From NCBI RefSeq assembly GCF_030247195.1, contig NC_080670.1, positions 44,592,194-44,656,193 of the forward strand: DNA of 64,000 nucleotides, written 5' to 3'. The position numbers and the translations under genes were made by a program. Within the stretch, counting starts at the first letter, position 1. Each line of letters starts with the position of its first letter. Shown one piece after another: positions 45,532-55,550 of this stretch. Under the pieces are notes generated by a model. It saw nothing but the letters and a program-made list of their open reading frames with translations. It made no database searches and was not told the DNA's origin. Source of the DNA: Topomyia yanbarensis (taxonomy: Eukaryota > Arthropoda > Insecta > Diptera > Culicidae).

Positions 45532-46259
45532 CCCGCATAAATGTATACCATATGCCAACAATTGCATCAATCATTTCAAAACCATTTTCAATATGGTTCG
45601 TTCAACAATAGATTAACCATTGCCTAGTATAATATCGAACATAACCAGTGTCGTTTTTCCATACTCGACCGTACAAACAACGGGTTGTTAAGAACAGTCA
45701 CCATACCAAAATGTGCTGTTTTCCGTATACATTTTGACAACATACCATTCAAGAACCATACAGATTATGGTGGCATGCATATTTTAAGTCTAGCGATGGA
45801 TAAAATACTAGCTGGAGAAAAAAAAATTTCTTCCCCTTTACATTTCAATTCTATCGATTGATGAAATATTATTTTGCTCTCGCCATTTGCTGAAGAATGC
45901 TTCGTCGACACTAAGTGAACTGACACTTTATCCAATTGAGCTATCTCCGTAATATTGTAAGACGAGAATTTTTGACCATCTTAAACTACAGATTTTTGTG
46001 AGCAGGGTAAACAGATATACGAATAACAAAGCCCACCAGAGCAATACTAACCTCTGACGCCAAAGGACAATGTAGTATACAAATCTCCAATATAGGATAC
46101 ACGGAATGTATTGGAAATGGTAACTAAAATGGGTATGGTAGTATAACAGTTCAATTATAATGGTGAAATATATCAGTAGTATTCCCAATATGGTGAGCAT
46201 TATACAAATGGTTTGGAAATGGTTCCGAAGATTTCTGGAATGGTATTTATTTATACGGG
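45532..46259. mobile_element. ACCAT-rich DNA element, copy 1
   Basis: Ends CCCGCATAAATGTATACCAT and, inverted, CCCGTATAAATAAATACCAT. The motif ACCAT/ATGGT recurs at high density near both ends (ATATGGTT, AACCATTGCC, CACCATACC, GAACCATACAG; on the right TGGTTTGGAAATGGTTCC). A 558-bp copy lies at 50104-50661. No transposase frame is evident. Target duplication unclear. The repeated motif probably marks transposase-binding sites. Confidence 0.82.
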
Positions 46260-46631
46260 CTGTTATGGAATAAATTTCTATGTGGCATACTATTATAATT
46301 TCATTAATTTTCACATGGTATCTATGCGTGATAGATAATTTTTATCTTCTACAAACAAATTGCAAAAAATATGTGTGAAATCAATATATTCAATATAACG
46401 AATTTTCTCGGTGTAAATTTTCTACTGTTATTGTTATGAAATGAAAGAGTTTGTATATACCGCACAATGAAATGAAAATTCATCAAAATTTAGTACAGGT
46501 TTAGACAATTTGTGCATTCTAATTAGTGAGAATACATCAGCCAATAATGGCCATTGTGTTGCTGGCTAAAAGGAACAAAAATGATTCGTCGCTATGAAAC
46601 GACGATAGAGGATTATTTTTTTGCTTTTTGT
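46260..46631. other. No recognisable feature
   Basis: AT-rich flank between the ACCAT-rich element and the retrotransposon tail that starts at about 46632. Confidence 0.5.
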
Positions 46632-48090
46632 CGTAACTAACTATTTATTTATTTATTTATTTATTTATAATTAATATCAACAGACACAGTGTGGTCCTAA
46701 TGATAATTTCTTAATCTATTTAAAAAGTCAAATTGTAATCTGCTACGTGGAATGTGAAGATCGAACTCGGATGAAACTCTGTTGAAAGTCCGCTGCAAAC
46801 CAATGATGGCACCGTTTACTCCATAGTTAGTCCGGCGAAGAGGTAATCGGAGGAATAAATTATTGCGAAGGGCGCGAGGGCGAACGTTCATGTTTATCGC
46901 ACTGAGAAGCTCGGGGCAGTCAATTCGATCTTGCAAAATATCCGAAATCGTCATAGCACGGAATAGATCCCGTCGCACTTGCAATGTATCGAGTCCAATA
47001 AGCAAACCCCGGCTTTCATAACTTGGCAGCTGGTGAGGGTTGCTCCAAGGCAATCGACGAAGGGCAAACCGAACAAATCTGCGCTGTACTGCCTCAATTC
47101 GATGGACACCGTTGAGATAATGAGGGTTCCACACAACTGAACAATATTCCAGAGTTGATCGAACGAGTGAGCAGTAGAGAGATTTCAAGCAGTAAATATC
47201 TGAAAAGTGCTTAGATATTCTCATTATGAACCCCAAACAGCGTGATGCCTTTGCGACAATATAGCTGATATGCTGTTTAAACGTCAGTTGTTCATCGAGA
47301 AAAACTCCGAGATCTTTGACGCAATTCGCTCTGTCAATTGTGGATTCAGCTAGACAGTAATCGAATCGAATTGGCGTTTTTTTCCTCGAGAACGTAATGA
47401 CCGTACATTTCTTGGGGTTTAGGGTCATTCGGTTGATCTCGCACCATTCCGCAAAGGTTTCCAGTTGGCGTTGAAGGAAAGCTGCATCATGAGCATTCCG
47501 GATTCTATGGTATAACTTGAGGTCGTCGGCGAAAGACAACCGTGGTCCTTCTAAACAAAAGTTAACGTCGTTGAAATACAGAAGAAAAATCAATGGACCG
47601 AGATGGCTGCCTTGCGGAATACCAGATGAAGCACAGAACTCTTCGGATACACAATCACCTATCTTGACTGCTAGACGACGATCACTGAGATACGATTGCA
47701 TCCAACGGAGAATATTAGTACCAAAGCCGAGTCTATCCAATTTTGCCACTGCAATAGCGTGATTTATCTTGTCAAAAGCAGCTGAAAGGTCCGTGTAGAT
47801 AACGTCAGTTTGAAGGCCGTCCGACATAGCATCTGTAACATATGTTGTGAACGACAGAAGATTCGTAGATGTTGAACGTTTCGGCATAAATCCATGCTGA
47901 GTCTCGGAGATATACTGTTTGCAGTGGCTGGAGATGGGTTCCAACACAGCCATTTCAAACAGCTTAGGAACTGCGCTTAGCGTTGTAATACCACGGTAAT
48001 TGTCAACTACCTTTTTATCACCTTTTTTGTGAACTGGAAACATGAAGGAGGATTTCCAGAGTTCGGGAAATACTCCGGTTGATAGCTAAC
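46632..48090 (-). mobile_element. CR1/L2-type retrotransposon, 5'-truncated
   Basis: On the minus strand the element enters in the middle of the reverse transcriptase (about 48090, frame VFPELWKSSFMFPVHKKGDK), runs to the ORF2 stop at 46697, and ends with a hairpin-forming 3' terminus (TAGGACCACACTGTGTCTGT) and AAAT repeats at about 46639-46672. The 3' terminus resembles that of the element at 11216-12151. The absence of RNase H and the simple-repeat tail fit the CR1/L2 group. No target duplication was identified. Confidence 0.82.
46697..48043 (-). pseudogene. Reverse transcriptase of the CR1/L2-type element (448 codons open)
   Basis: This enzyme copies the element RNA at the nicked target. 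RT blocks in order: KKGDKKVVDNYRGITTLSAV (6-25), QHGFMPKRSTSTNL (49-62), VIYTDLSAAFDKINH (81-95, first catalytic Asp at 85), GIPQGSHLGPLIFLLYFNDV (141-160), LSFADDLKLY (catalytic FADD 171-174) and LNPKKC. The frame from 48043 to 46697 has no stops, and it remains open upstream to about 48085. The catalytic residues are present. The N-terminal endonuclease is lost to 5' truncation, so it is not an autonomous gene. The open frame suggests a fairly young insertion. Confidence 0.87.
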
Positions 48091-48910
48091 TAACGACTTA
48101 CCTTTCAATATAGGGGCCCCTTATCAAAATAATTTTCAAGAAAACTGATGTAAGATTTTGAACGCTTATATCTTTTGTTGTACTGAATGGATTTAATCAA
48201 TTTCTTCTGAATTTTGTCGAAAATATTTATACCAATGTTGTATTAAATTTTGGAATATGTAGGACATTCATTATCAACGGAAAAATAGTGTTTTGAAAAA
48301 TCTTTCGAAAACGACTCGGAAAAGTGAAAATTTTCAGCCCATCCCGCACAGAGCCGTCAATATGGTGCAGCAACCGAACAGTAAAATAATGGAAAGTTTA
48401 TATATAGATCCACTACATGTTTGTTTCTATGATTATTCGTATTGGGTTGCGTGTCGAGAGCAGTTGGTTGGGGAAAGCCGGCATATTAGTTTTGGTTATG
48501 TCATTAGAAGGCGGACGGAAAGGAAAGGCTCATGCACGCCACTAGAACGAGCGATAGTAGTGCATATTAGCGAAAGCGTTACGTACATTTTGAACATTAA
48601 TAACTTTTCTTCTACTAAACGGAATTCCAATCTTGTTTCATAAATCGTAAGGAAAACGTTCAACGCTTGCTACTGATACGTTGTTTGCTATATAAAATTT
48701 GTTTAAATCGTTCAAAAACTACGTTAAATGAGAATCAACATTAATGATAAAACCTATAAATAGGGGTGTCGCAGCTTTTCTCAAAGCCAGACGTGTGTAA
48801 GACGCAGTGCATAACAGACGTGCGTGGTCGTGAGAAGCTGCATCGGACGACCAATCAAATCGGCTACCACCGGAGAGAAAAAAAAACGTTGGTGAAGGTA
48901 GTGGCGGTGA
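48091..48910. other. No supported gene
   Basis: A 116-codon frame at 48293-48643 (plus) has no recognisable domain. The region borders a possible histone relic to the right. Confidence 0.45.
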
Positions 48911-49076
48911 GAAGGCCAAAGGCTAAGAAACGCAGTCACTGAAAAGGCGGTAGTAACTGCCACTAAAAATGCCACCAAAACATCGAAGGCTGCAGCGAAC
49001 AAGCCAAAGAAAGCTGCCCGAAGAAGATAAGTAAATTCACGCGTCTCTAATGTTGTCAACAGTCCTTTTGAAGACT
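48911..49076 (+). pseudogene. Possible histone H1 C-terminal relic with stem-loop
   Basis: From 48932 one frame reads AVTEKAVVTATKNATKTS and continues KAAANKPKKAARRR to TAA at 49028-49030, a Lys/Ala-rich tail like that of histone H1. Allowing two one-base insertions, it is preceded by GSGGEKAKAKK. Thirty bases after the stop, AGTCCTTTTGAAGACT (49061-49076) resembles a replication-dependent histone 3' stem-loop with one stem mismatch. The globular domain was not found. This could also be an unrelated basic stretch; the stem-loop position is the main support. Confidence 0.45.
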
Positions 49077-49573
49077 AACAAAATACTTGTAAAGAATTAG
49101 TGGTGCTTATTTTCCGTTAGCGCAGTTAATTGTAGATGGATTTGTGTCATAGTTGTGTGCAAACCGTCTTAGGATGAATATATAATGGAATAAGAATTTT
49201 ATTAGGAAGTTCCTTTTATTAATTTGTATAATTAAAAATAATTATATAAGAAAATATTTTTCAAATTAATCTACAAACCCGAAGGTTTTTGCAAATCCTT
49301 CCAAGAAAATCAGTGAATGTGGCAACTCTGCCACTAAGCGAAAGCTACACCAAAACGAATGATGAAAATATTTTTATTTATCGCACAAAAGGATGGCCTT
49401 CCATCTACATTGAAAAGTCAATAAATAGGAACGCCTTGATGCAAAGCGTGCTCATTCGGTGTGAGCTGCGAAAGGGAAAGATCGTATGTATGTACGCAGT
49501 AAAAACAATTGTCGGAAAGGTTTGAATTGTTTCAAAAGATTCTCGTCTTGTATCAACATAGTTATCTACAAAC
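49077..49573. other. Unannotated; contains a degenerate second stem-loop
   Basis: CAAACCGTCTTAGGATGAAT at about 49160 looks like a shortened version of the stem-loop at 49574. A 78-codon frame at 49289-49525 ends 48 bases before that stem-loop, but I could not align it convincingly with any core histone. Confidence 0.4.
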
Positions 49574-49589
49574 CGTCCTTATTAGGACG
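49574..49589 (+). promoter_or_regulatory. Histone-like 3' stem-loop
   Basis: CGTCCT-TATT-AGGACG has a perfect 6-bp stem and a 4-base loop with T at the third position. It fits the general shape of metazoan replication-dependent histone mRNA 3' ends (stem of six, loop of four, second half starting A-purine-purine), preceded by ACAAAC. In living genes it binds SLBP and directs U7-dependent cleavage. No intact histone coding sequence precedes it. Confidence 0.4.
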
Positions 49590-50103
49590 AATGCAAAATG
49601 GAAAAAGATGGGTTGGTAATGTATATGATATAACACTTCGAAGTTATTCCAAATCTTGCAAAGCATAAATTGACATAATTTCAATGATTGTTCCTATATG
49701 AATGAAATGACAAATTTTCAGGCCAACGCGGCAATAACTTTGCAATTTATAGAACAATTTTATATTTTTAGTTATCATATATTAACTGTCATCTCTTCCA
49801 AACAACTTAACCCTCTGCTGCCAACCCCGTGGTTTTGCAGGGTTAAGGAGAATCATTGTAAAATGTCCAATACACTATTTTATGTTGTTACCTCCACTAA
49901 AACCACTTCAGAACACTCCCACCTGTCATACATGTACATTGTCTGCGTGTTGAAATCATTATATGAAATTATTGACCTGTATTCAATGCGGAGAACTCGG
50001 TAATAAAATTGTTTTACTGAATATACTAACGAACGGGATCCCCAGGAAAATTTCGCTGAGCCCGGTGAATCGAACTTAATGCGTAAAATTTAACCATTTG
50101 AAA
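49590..50103. other. No recognisable feature
   Basis: AT-rich sequence with a short inverted motif AACCCCGTGGTTTTGCAGGGTT near 49823. No exon or element end was recognised before the ACCAT-rich copy 2. Confidence 0.5.
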
Positions 50104-50661
50104 CCCGCATAAATGTGTACCATATGCCAACCATTGCATCAAACGTTTCAAAACTATTTTCAATATGGTTTGTTCAACAATAGATTAACCATTGCCTGGT
50201 ATAATATCGAACATAACATGTCGTTTTTTCATACTCGACCATACAAACAACGGGTTGTTAAGAACAGTCACCATACCAAAATGTGCTGTTTTCCTTATAC
50301 ATTTTGACAACATACCATTCAATAACCATACAGATTGTGGTGACATGCATATACTAGATCTAGCGATGCATAAAATATTAGGTGGAGAAAAAAACCTCTT
50401 CCCCTTCTCATTTCAATTCTATCGATTGATGAGTTTTATTTTGTTACACTCCATCTTACGAAGAAATCTTCGTTGACACTAAGTGGACTGACGCTTTATC
50501 CAATTTATGATATTTGAAATGGTAACTAAAATGAGTATGGTAGTATAATAGTTGAAGTATAATAGTGGAATATATCACTAGTATTCTTAATATGGTGAGT
50601 ATTATATGAATAGTTTGGAAATGGTTCCGAAGATTTCTGAAATGGTATTTATTTATACGGG
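50104..50661. mobile_element. ACCAT-rich DNA element, copy 2 (shorter)
   Basis: The same ends as copy 1 (CCCGCATAAATGTGTACCAT; inverted CCCGTATAAATAAATACCAT). The first 400 bp match 45532-45940 closely, but about 170 bp present in copy 1 before the right end is missing. The same orientation and common ACCAT motifs show that the pair belongs to one non-autonomous family. Confidence 0.85.
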
Positions 50662-52013
50662 AAGAGATACAAGCAGAATTTTAGGAATATGATCATCGCG
50701 GTTATGTCCCGGACATGACCCGCCCCTAGTTTTCGCTAAGCGTGTTCATTTATGTACGCTAGGAAAAAGATTCCGATGGTTGTTTCGAGAGATTTTAACA
50801 TTGATATTTCAAAGCAAGAAAATATGAAATTTCTTCATTTCATGAATGAATGTCTCAACGAGCTTAGAATCCAGCTCATCCCCTATCAACGCAGAAGCCA
50901 ACAACAAAGGTTCTTTTCAGAACCACCATAATTATTATAAAGAATAACTTGAAACAATCCCACATATTTCATTGAGTATCATTCAATTTGAATTACAAGT
51001 CAAACGAGTAGTCACGACACTCCGGTTATGTCCTAGCCATTACCCACTCATCTTTTTTTTATTTGGCCTATTTGACAGGTATATCCCGGAATCAAAACAA
51101 TGATGTTCCTACCACTGATGCCAGCGACAATCCTAATCTAGTGTTCTGTATCTACTGATATAACATATCGCTAGGGTAAAAATCGTCAGTGAACTTCAAG
51201 AGTGCCGATGTTTGGGCACATTATTCGGTTCAAGCAAATATCGGAAGAAGAAAAGATCGCTTGCGAAGTTTTATATCGGCGAAAATATAGAAAAAGTTCG
51301 CCCTATGAAAACATCTTGCATCTACATCTTGCACAAAATATATATGGAAAAAAGTAAATTCTGGTATGACAACCGTTGTTTGTATGGCCGAGTATGGAAG
51401 TTTTATATACAATCATATTTTTGGTGTGATGTGCAAAGCATCACTAAAAACGTTTTTCGCTTCTGAATGTCTATTGCGATGTTGCTTTGGGAGAACATTC
51501 TTTCAAGAGTTTCACCGAGGCAAAAGTTCACGAGCGAACTTCCAAGCTAAGAACTATTGAATATTTGTCTCAAAAATGATACACTCGGATGCGATGGTTG
51601 GTTTCACAGATTTTTGTTTGGAAATGTTCTGGGAAAGGTTGATTCGCGAATGAATCTGTAATGAACTTTCATTGATAATGATTTTCCCAAAACTGTTCAT
51701 AAATAGACAGTCATTTGTTCGAATTACGTTTGGGACACAATCCTAACATTAGAAGTATTGTATTTATTATATTTTTTAATGTCCAAAATTGCTTTTGAAA
51801 TCTTACTGCGAAGTGAAAATGGTATGCGATTAAAATAGCCTCCTAACTCATTTTTAAGATGGTAACTAAAATAATTAACAACCGGAAAATCAAGCAATAT
51901 GTGAGAATTCTTAGTGAAAAAACGAAAAGACATACGAACTTCTGCTTTTGATCTTTTTTCTTTATTTATCGATAATTAGAAAATGATTTTTTTTTTCGAA
52001 AATTGGTTGAGTG
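50662..52013. other. I-like retroelement scraps, otherwise unannotated
   Basis: GGTTATGTCC(C/T)(G/A)G-CAT motifs at about 50700 and 51019 match 19979. Downstream of the second, a frame near 51230 reads KYRKKKRSLAKFY and IEKVRPMK, weakly like the RTKEK...KIRPDK stretch of I-clade ORF1. Positions 51122-51160 are the inverted copy of 45192-45230. No intact gene. Confidence 0.42.
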
Positions 52014-52153
52014 CAGTGATGACCAAATCGGGTTTTAATAATTTTGGGGAAAAAATCTAACGTTTTTTCCCCGGTTAAAACGGTTTTTTCGCGGGAAGAT
52101 TGGGTTTTTTTTGCAATTTTGTGATATTTTAGTAATTTAACATTAAGGTATTA

Positions 52154-52372
52154 TTATCCAAACATTTTTATTTTATTTATGAGCATTATTGTCATAAAGT
52201 TTTGCATGTATATAAATTCTGAATGGTTTTCCTCAATTGAATCATTACTATAGCGGTGATCCAACATTTCTTTACAAATATTTTGGTTAAATAAGTGATA
52301 AAACTTTTCAACACGTTTTGGGCTACGTCGATTGCGTTTCTTACTGTGAATCCACCTAAACGTACTAAACAT
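52154..52372 (-). pseudogene. hAT transposase C-terminal dimerisation domain remnant
   Basis: The frame begins MFSTFRWIHSKKRNRRSPKR and continues VEKFYHLF. This matches the conserved hAT-C dimerisation motif, normally SVERxFSTxxWIxxxKRNRLxxExxxKL, near the transposase C-terminus. Upstream the frame is lost, and the DDE catalytic domain and BED finger are absent, so it is non-functional. Its position and strand agree with the element ends. Confidence 0.85.
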
Positions 52373-53101
52373 TTTTTCTACTGTTGCTGATGTAGTTGAT
52401 GTCGAAAGAATTCGGATTGCGATTTGTGAGAGTTCTGATTACGGTTCATACTAATGACGAATGTCAAGGCCACTCGCTTTCTGCATATTACTCATTTTTA
52501 CTTTTCACCGTACTAAATAAGTATTTTCTAAATTTTGTGTGAATACCTACCTCATTTCGCTGAAAGTATAGCAACCCCTAAAATGAGTAACAAGCAGAAT
52601 AAAAGTAGTTTGGGCATTACATTTTCACTAATTAGAGTAACAATGACTATTGTTCCCAGTATTATATGAAACAAGTTGAAATATGTAATGGACCGAAATT
52701 AAAGTCGCAGGAACAGAAAATGCTTCGTAAAACCCGTTATAAATATATTAGAATGTGAAAATTGGATTTAAACTTCGGACAGGAGCTTTTCGATTATATC
52801 CTACAGAATTAAAACCGTAAAGAAAGTATATCCGGAAAAGACTTTTCTTTATTAAACTTGAATGTAACGTTGTGCGGAATTTCCCGTGAGCGAATTATAC
52901 TGGATGTTCATCCTTGCCGACTATTTCGGGTGAGAATATTCTAAACGTTTCTCATGCTCCAGGATCTCTATCCGATTTTTACGCTTGATGTTTATATTCG
53001 ATTTTTACATGCTAAGATATCTGGAGTGGGTTCTACAAAGTATGTTTTATCCTTGCTACTTTTATTTTCGGTCTCTCAAATGTAAATGCAAGATTCTTTA
53101 A

Positions 53102-53217
53102 CCCTCCGGAAGTCGCACAAATGGCCCACTGAACGAGCAGCCGCTGGTGCCCTAAGACGATTTCGCTAGATTTTCAGAGCAGCGTGTACTCAGTGCACTA
53201 GCGCGACTGCCGAAAGG
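53102..53217. mobile_element. Small TTAA-flanked MITE inside the hAT element
   Basis: TTAA at 53098-53101 and 53218-53221 flanks CCCTCCGGAAGTCGC and, inverted, CCTTTCGGCAGTCGCGC. It is 116 bp and clearly more GC-rich than its surroundings. TTAA flanks suggest a piggyBac-type origin. Confidence 0.78.
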
Positions 53218-53365
53218 TTAAACACATTAAATAAACATCATACATTCGATAAAACGAAAAAAAATCCATATATTGTCCGGGTTAAAATGATTTGGGAAAA
53301 AACTCGGTTAAAACCCAAAAATAAAAACCCGGGAAGATGGAATTTTTCCCATCGGTACATCGCTG

Positions 53366-53620
53366 GTTGAGTGGTAAGCGTGACCGCCACTCACCCCAGT
53401 TGGTCTGGGCTCAATCCCAGCCGAGGTCATTGAGATTTTTCTGAGGTGAAAAAATCTCTGCTCACGCCTTCCTTTGGAATGGTAGTAAAGCCATTGGTTC
53501 CCGGTCCATGAGTTGATGGGTTGATATCTAGTCCAGATAGTGGGTGTCACCTCTCTAACGTCGTTGTTTGGCCTCGTAGCGGAAAAGGCCGATGGAAAAT
53601 AACTAAAATTAGAAGAAAAA
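53366..53620 (+). mobile_element. tRNA-derived SINE, second family
   Basis: The A-box-like TGGTTGAGTGGTAAGC is split by the hAT insertion (its first bases lie before 52014), and a B-box-like GGGCTCAATCCCAGCC is at 53408. The body continues for about 200 bp (GAGGTGAAAAAATCTC, CCGGTCCATGAGTTGATGGG, GGAAAAGGCCGATGG) to an A-rich end near 53620. It differs from the Feilai-like SINEs. No other copy is present in the window. Confidence 0.78.
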
Positions 53621-54405
53621 GTAGATGCCAATTGTTGCCTAACTTTCTTTAGAGCAATCGCTTGTCGGTAATAGATATATATTTACCAGTTTTTCTCTCG
53701 TCCAAACTTATACTAGAGTGACATTAGGTCAGCGACATGTGTTTTCATAAAAAACAAAACATCTATAATTCACAGCCTCCAGCTTGAAATCGCCCCAAAA
53801 AACTGTTGTTTTATAGATGTTTATTCGGATGTGACAGCACGTTTTTGGTTTCCTATTTTCTCACCAATAATGTCGGTTGGTTTATGGGACACACGAACAT
53901 ATTTTCACAGGGTAGAAAGTTCAGTTCAGACCTAGGTACTAAAACGCACCTCCGAATCCAGTTTATAGTGGGTAGTTCCTAGTGGCGAATGGTGCATCAA
54001 AGAAAAAGGATATCACATTCGAAGCGCCCCGAACAACGCACGGCACGAGTCGGAAGCAATAATAGTAAAACATAGATGCGGGTGCTGTTTTATTGCCAAA
54101 GTGGAATTGCCAACCCGTAGCTGTAGTGGCGTTCCACCTGATCTTCCCAAGGTGGATCTGTAAATCAAGAGAGCAGAAACTATTTTTCAATTGAGGGTAG
54201 GTGTTTTTTGGGGGATCTAACTGGGCCGTGGAAAGCGTATCATTTTGCACACCTTTTCTGGAAATGAATAATGTTTCGGACTGTTAGAAACTATCCCTAA
54301 TAGGATGAAGCTATACGGATACGAAAAACCACCTAAAATTGAGTTTTTTTTTGACACGTCATTCAAAGCAGTATCTACTTTTCAATTATCAACAACAATA
54401 GAAGC
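53621..54405. other. No supported gene
   Basis: No recognisable domain or element end. A 95-codon minus-strand frame at 53963-54250 has no identifiable domain. Confidence 0.5.
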
Positions 54406-54671
54406 ACAGAGAACAGACATATAAGCTAGAACAAACTTTCCCGAAAAACCTGTGTAAACATTTAAATGAATATACGTTGAAAATTACCATCGCATACAGG
54501 TTCGCATGCGTTCGTCACCATTGTATCCAAGTTTGCATACAAGTCCCGTATAGCGATTGCTGGCCGATCGAAGCGCCGACCAGTGGCAAGTTGCTACTTG
54601 CTGTTGTCATTTCAAAGCGACTGTTTATTTTCTTACACAAGTTGAAAACTTTTGTGTGTCAGTTCTCAGTG
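54406..54671. mobile_element. hAT-type MITE (family A), copy 2
   Basis: The 8-bp duplication ATAGAAGC lies at 54398-54405 and 54672-54679. The sequence is nearly the same as 13786-14054 (ACAGAGAACAGACATATAAG at the start, GTCAGTTCTCAGTG at the end) with a few substitutions and small deletions. Confidence 0.95.
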
Positions 54672-55277
54672 ATAGAAGCATGTTTGAAATATTTTCAAAT
54701 TATAATTTACAGATTAAAATTTTTCGTGAAAATAATGCTTTCATTTATTGCTTGTGGCGCTAAAAACTGGATTCGAACTGCACTGCGCACTTACTATTCT
54801 TCTATTAAATTCTTCTCATAGACTGGTTAGTTCGACTGGTCTGTCAATGGAAGTACCATCTCTATCACTTGAAATACATGTGTTTTAACAACTCGCACTT
54901 TTCAGTAGCAGTTTGATCACTCGCACTTTGAAAATGCGGAGTCCAGGTTGGTGGGAAGTGCGCAATATTATGCTTCTTTTTATTCGCGTATTGTAACCCC
55001 CGTGCGATAGAAGTTAAACCAAAAAACACCCTGTAATCCTGTCTCTACCTGTTTCATACATTTCAAATGTTTCAAATGCTTGATTGCGCAAGTGCGTCAT
55101 TTATGGTTAAACTTTGTTAAGTCTTAGGAGATTGAGGTTGACCTTTTTGTCGGTTCAGATTATAATTTCGCATCCTCGCATTATATCTAAGCGATTGATA
55201 AACATCGAATGACTCGATTAATTCTTGATAACGAAGTGACAGCGGCTATTCTAGCTACTACTCGTCTAAACCGCAGC
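54672..55277. other. No recognisable feature
   Basis: Spacer between two family A copies. A short inverted motif around GCACTTTTC/GCACTTTGAAA occurs at 54895-54930. No gene was found. Confidence 0.5.
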
Positions 55278-55546
55278 ACAGAGAACAGACATATAAGCTG
55301 GAACAAATTTTCCCGAAAAACCTGTGTAAACATTTAAATGAAAATGCGTTGAAAATCACTATCGCATACAGGTTCGCATGCATGAGTCACCATTGTATCC
55401 AAGTTTGCACACAAATCCCGTATAGCGATAGCTGGCCGATCGAAGCGCCGTCAAGTGGCAAGTTGCTACTTGCTGTTGTCATTTCAAAGCGACAATTTTA
55501 TTTCTTACACAAGTTGAAAACTTTACTTGTATGTCAGTTCTCAGTG
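55278..55546. mobile_element. hAT-type MITE (family A), copy 3, nested in copy 4
   Basis: ACCGCAGC at 55270-55277 and ACCGCAGA at 55547-55554 form the target duplication (7 of 8 bases). The target lies at the start of an older, diverged copy of the same family, so a MITE landed within a relative's terminal repeat. Confidence 0.9.
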
Positions 55547-55550
55547 ACCG

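Larger units (their letters stand above)
52014..53365 (-). mobile_element. hAT transposon, internally deleted
   Basis: The 8-bp duplication GTTGAGTG at 52006-52013 and 53366-53373 flanks ends CAGTGATGACCAAATCGGG and, inverted, CAGCGATGTACCGATGGG. Subterminal parts carry repeated CCCGGGTTTTAA/TTAAAACCCG motifs. On the minus strand the interior retains the C-terminus of a hAT transposase (52154-52372) but not its catalytic core. The duplicated site is the A-box of a tRNA-derived SINE continuing at 53366. A small TTAA-flanked element (53102-53217) inserted later. Confidence 0.93.

Noticed and set aside
45928..46314. 128-codon minus-strand frame
   Set aside because: It lies in the right half of the ACCAT-rich element; the corresponding region of copy 2 has no conserved frame.
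49289..49525. Histone H4 relic upstream of the 49574 stem-loop
   Set aside because: A few residues (IY, T, G, E) line up with LIYEETRGVLKVFLE, but spacing to the downstream KRKTVTAMD block does not fit; too weak to call.
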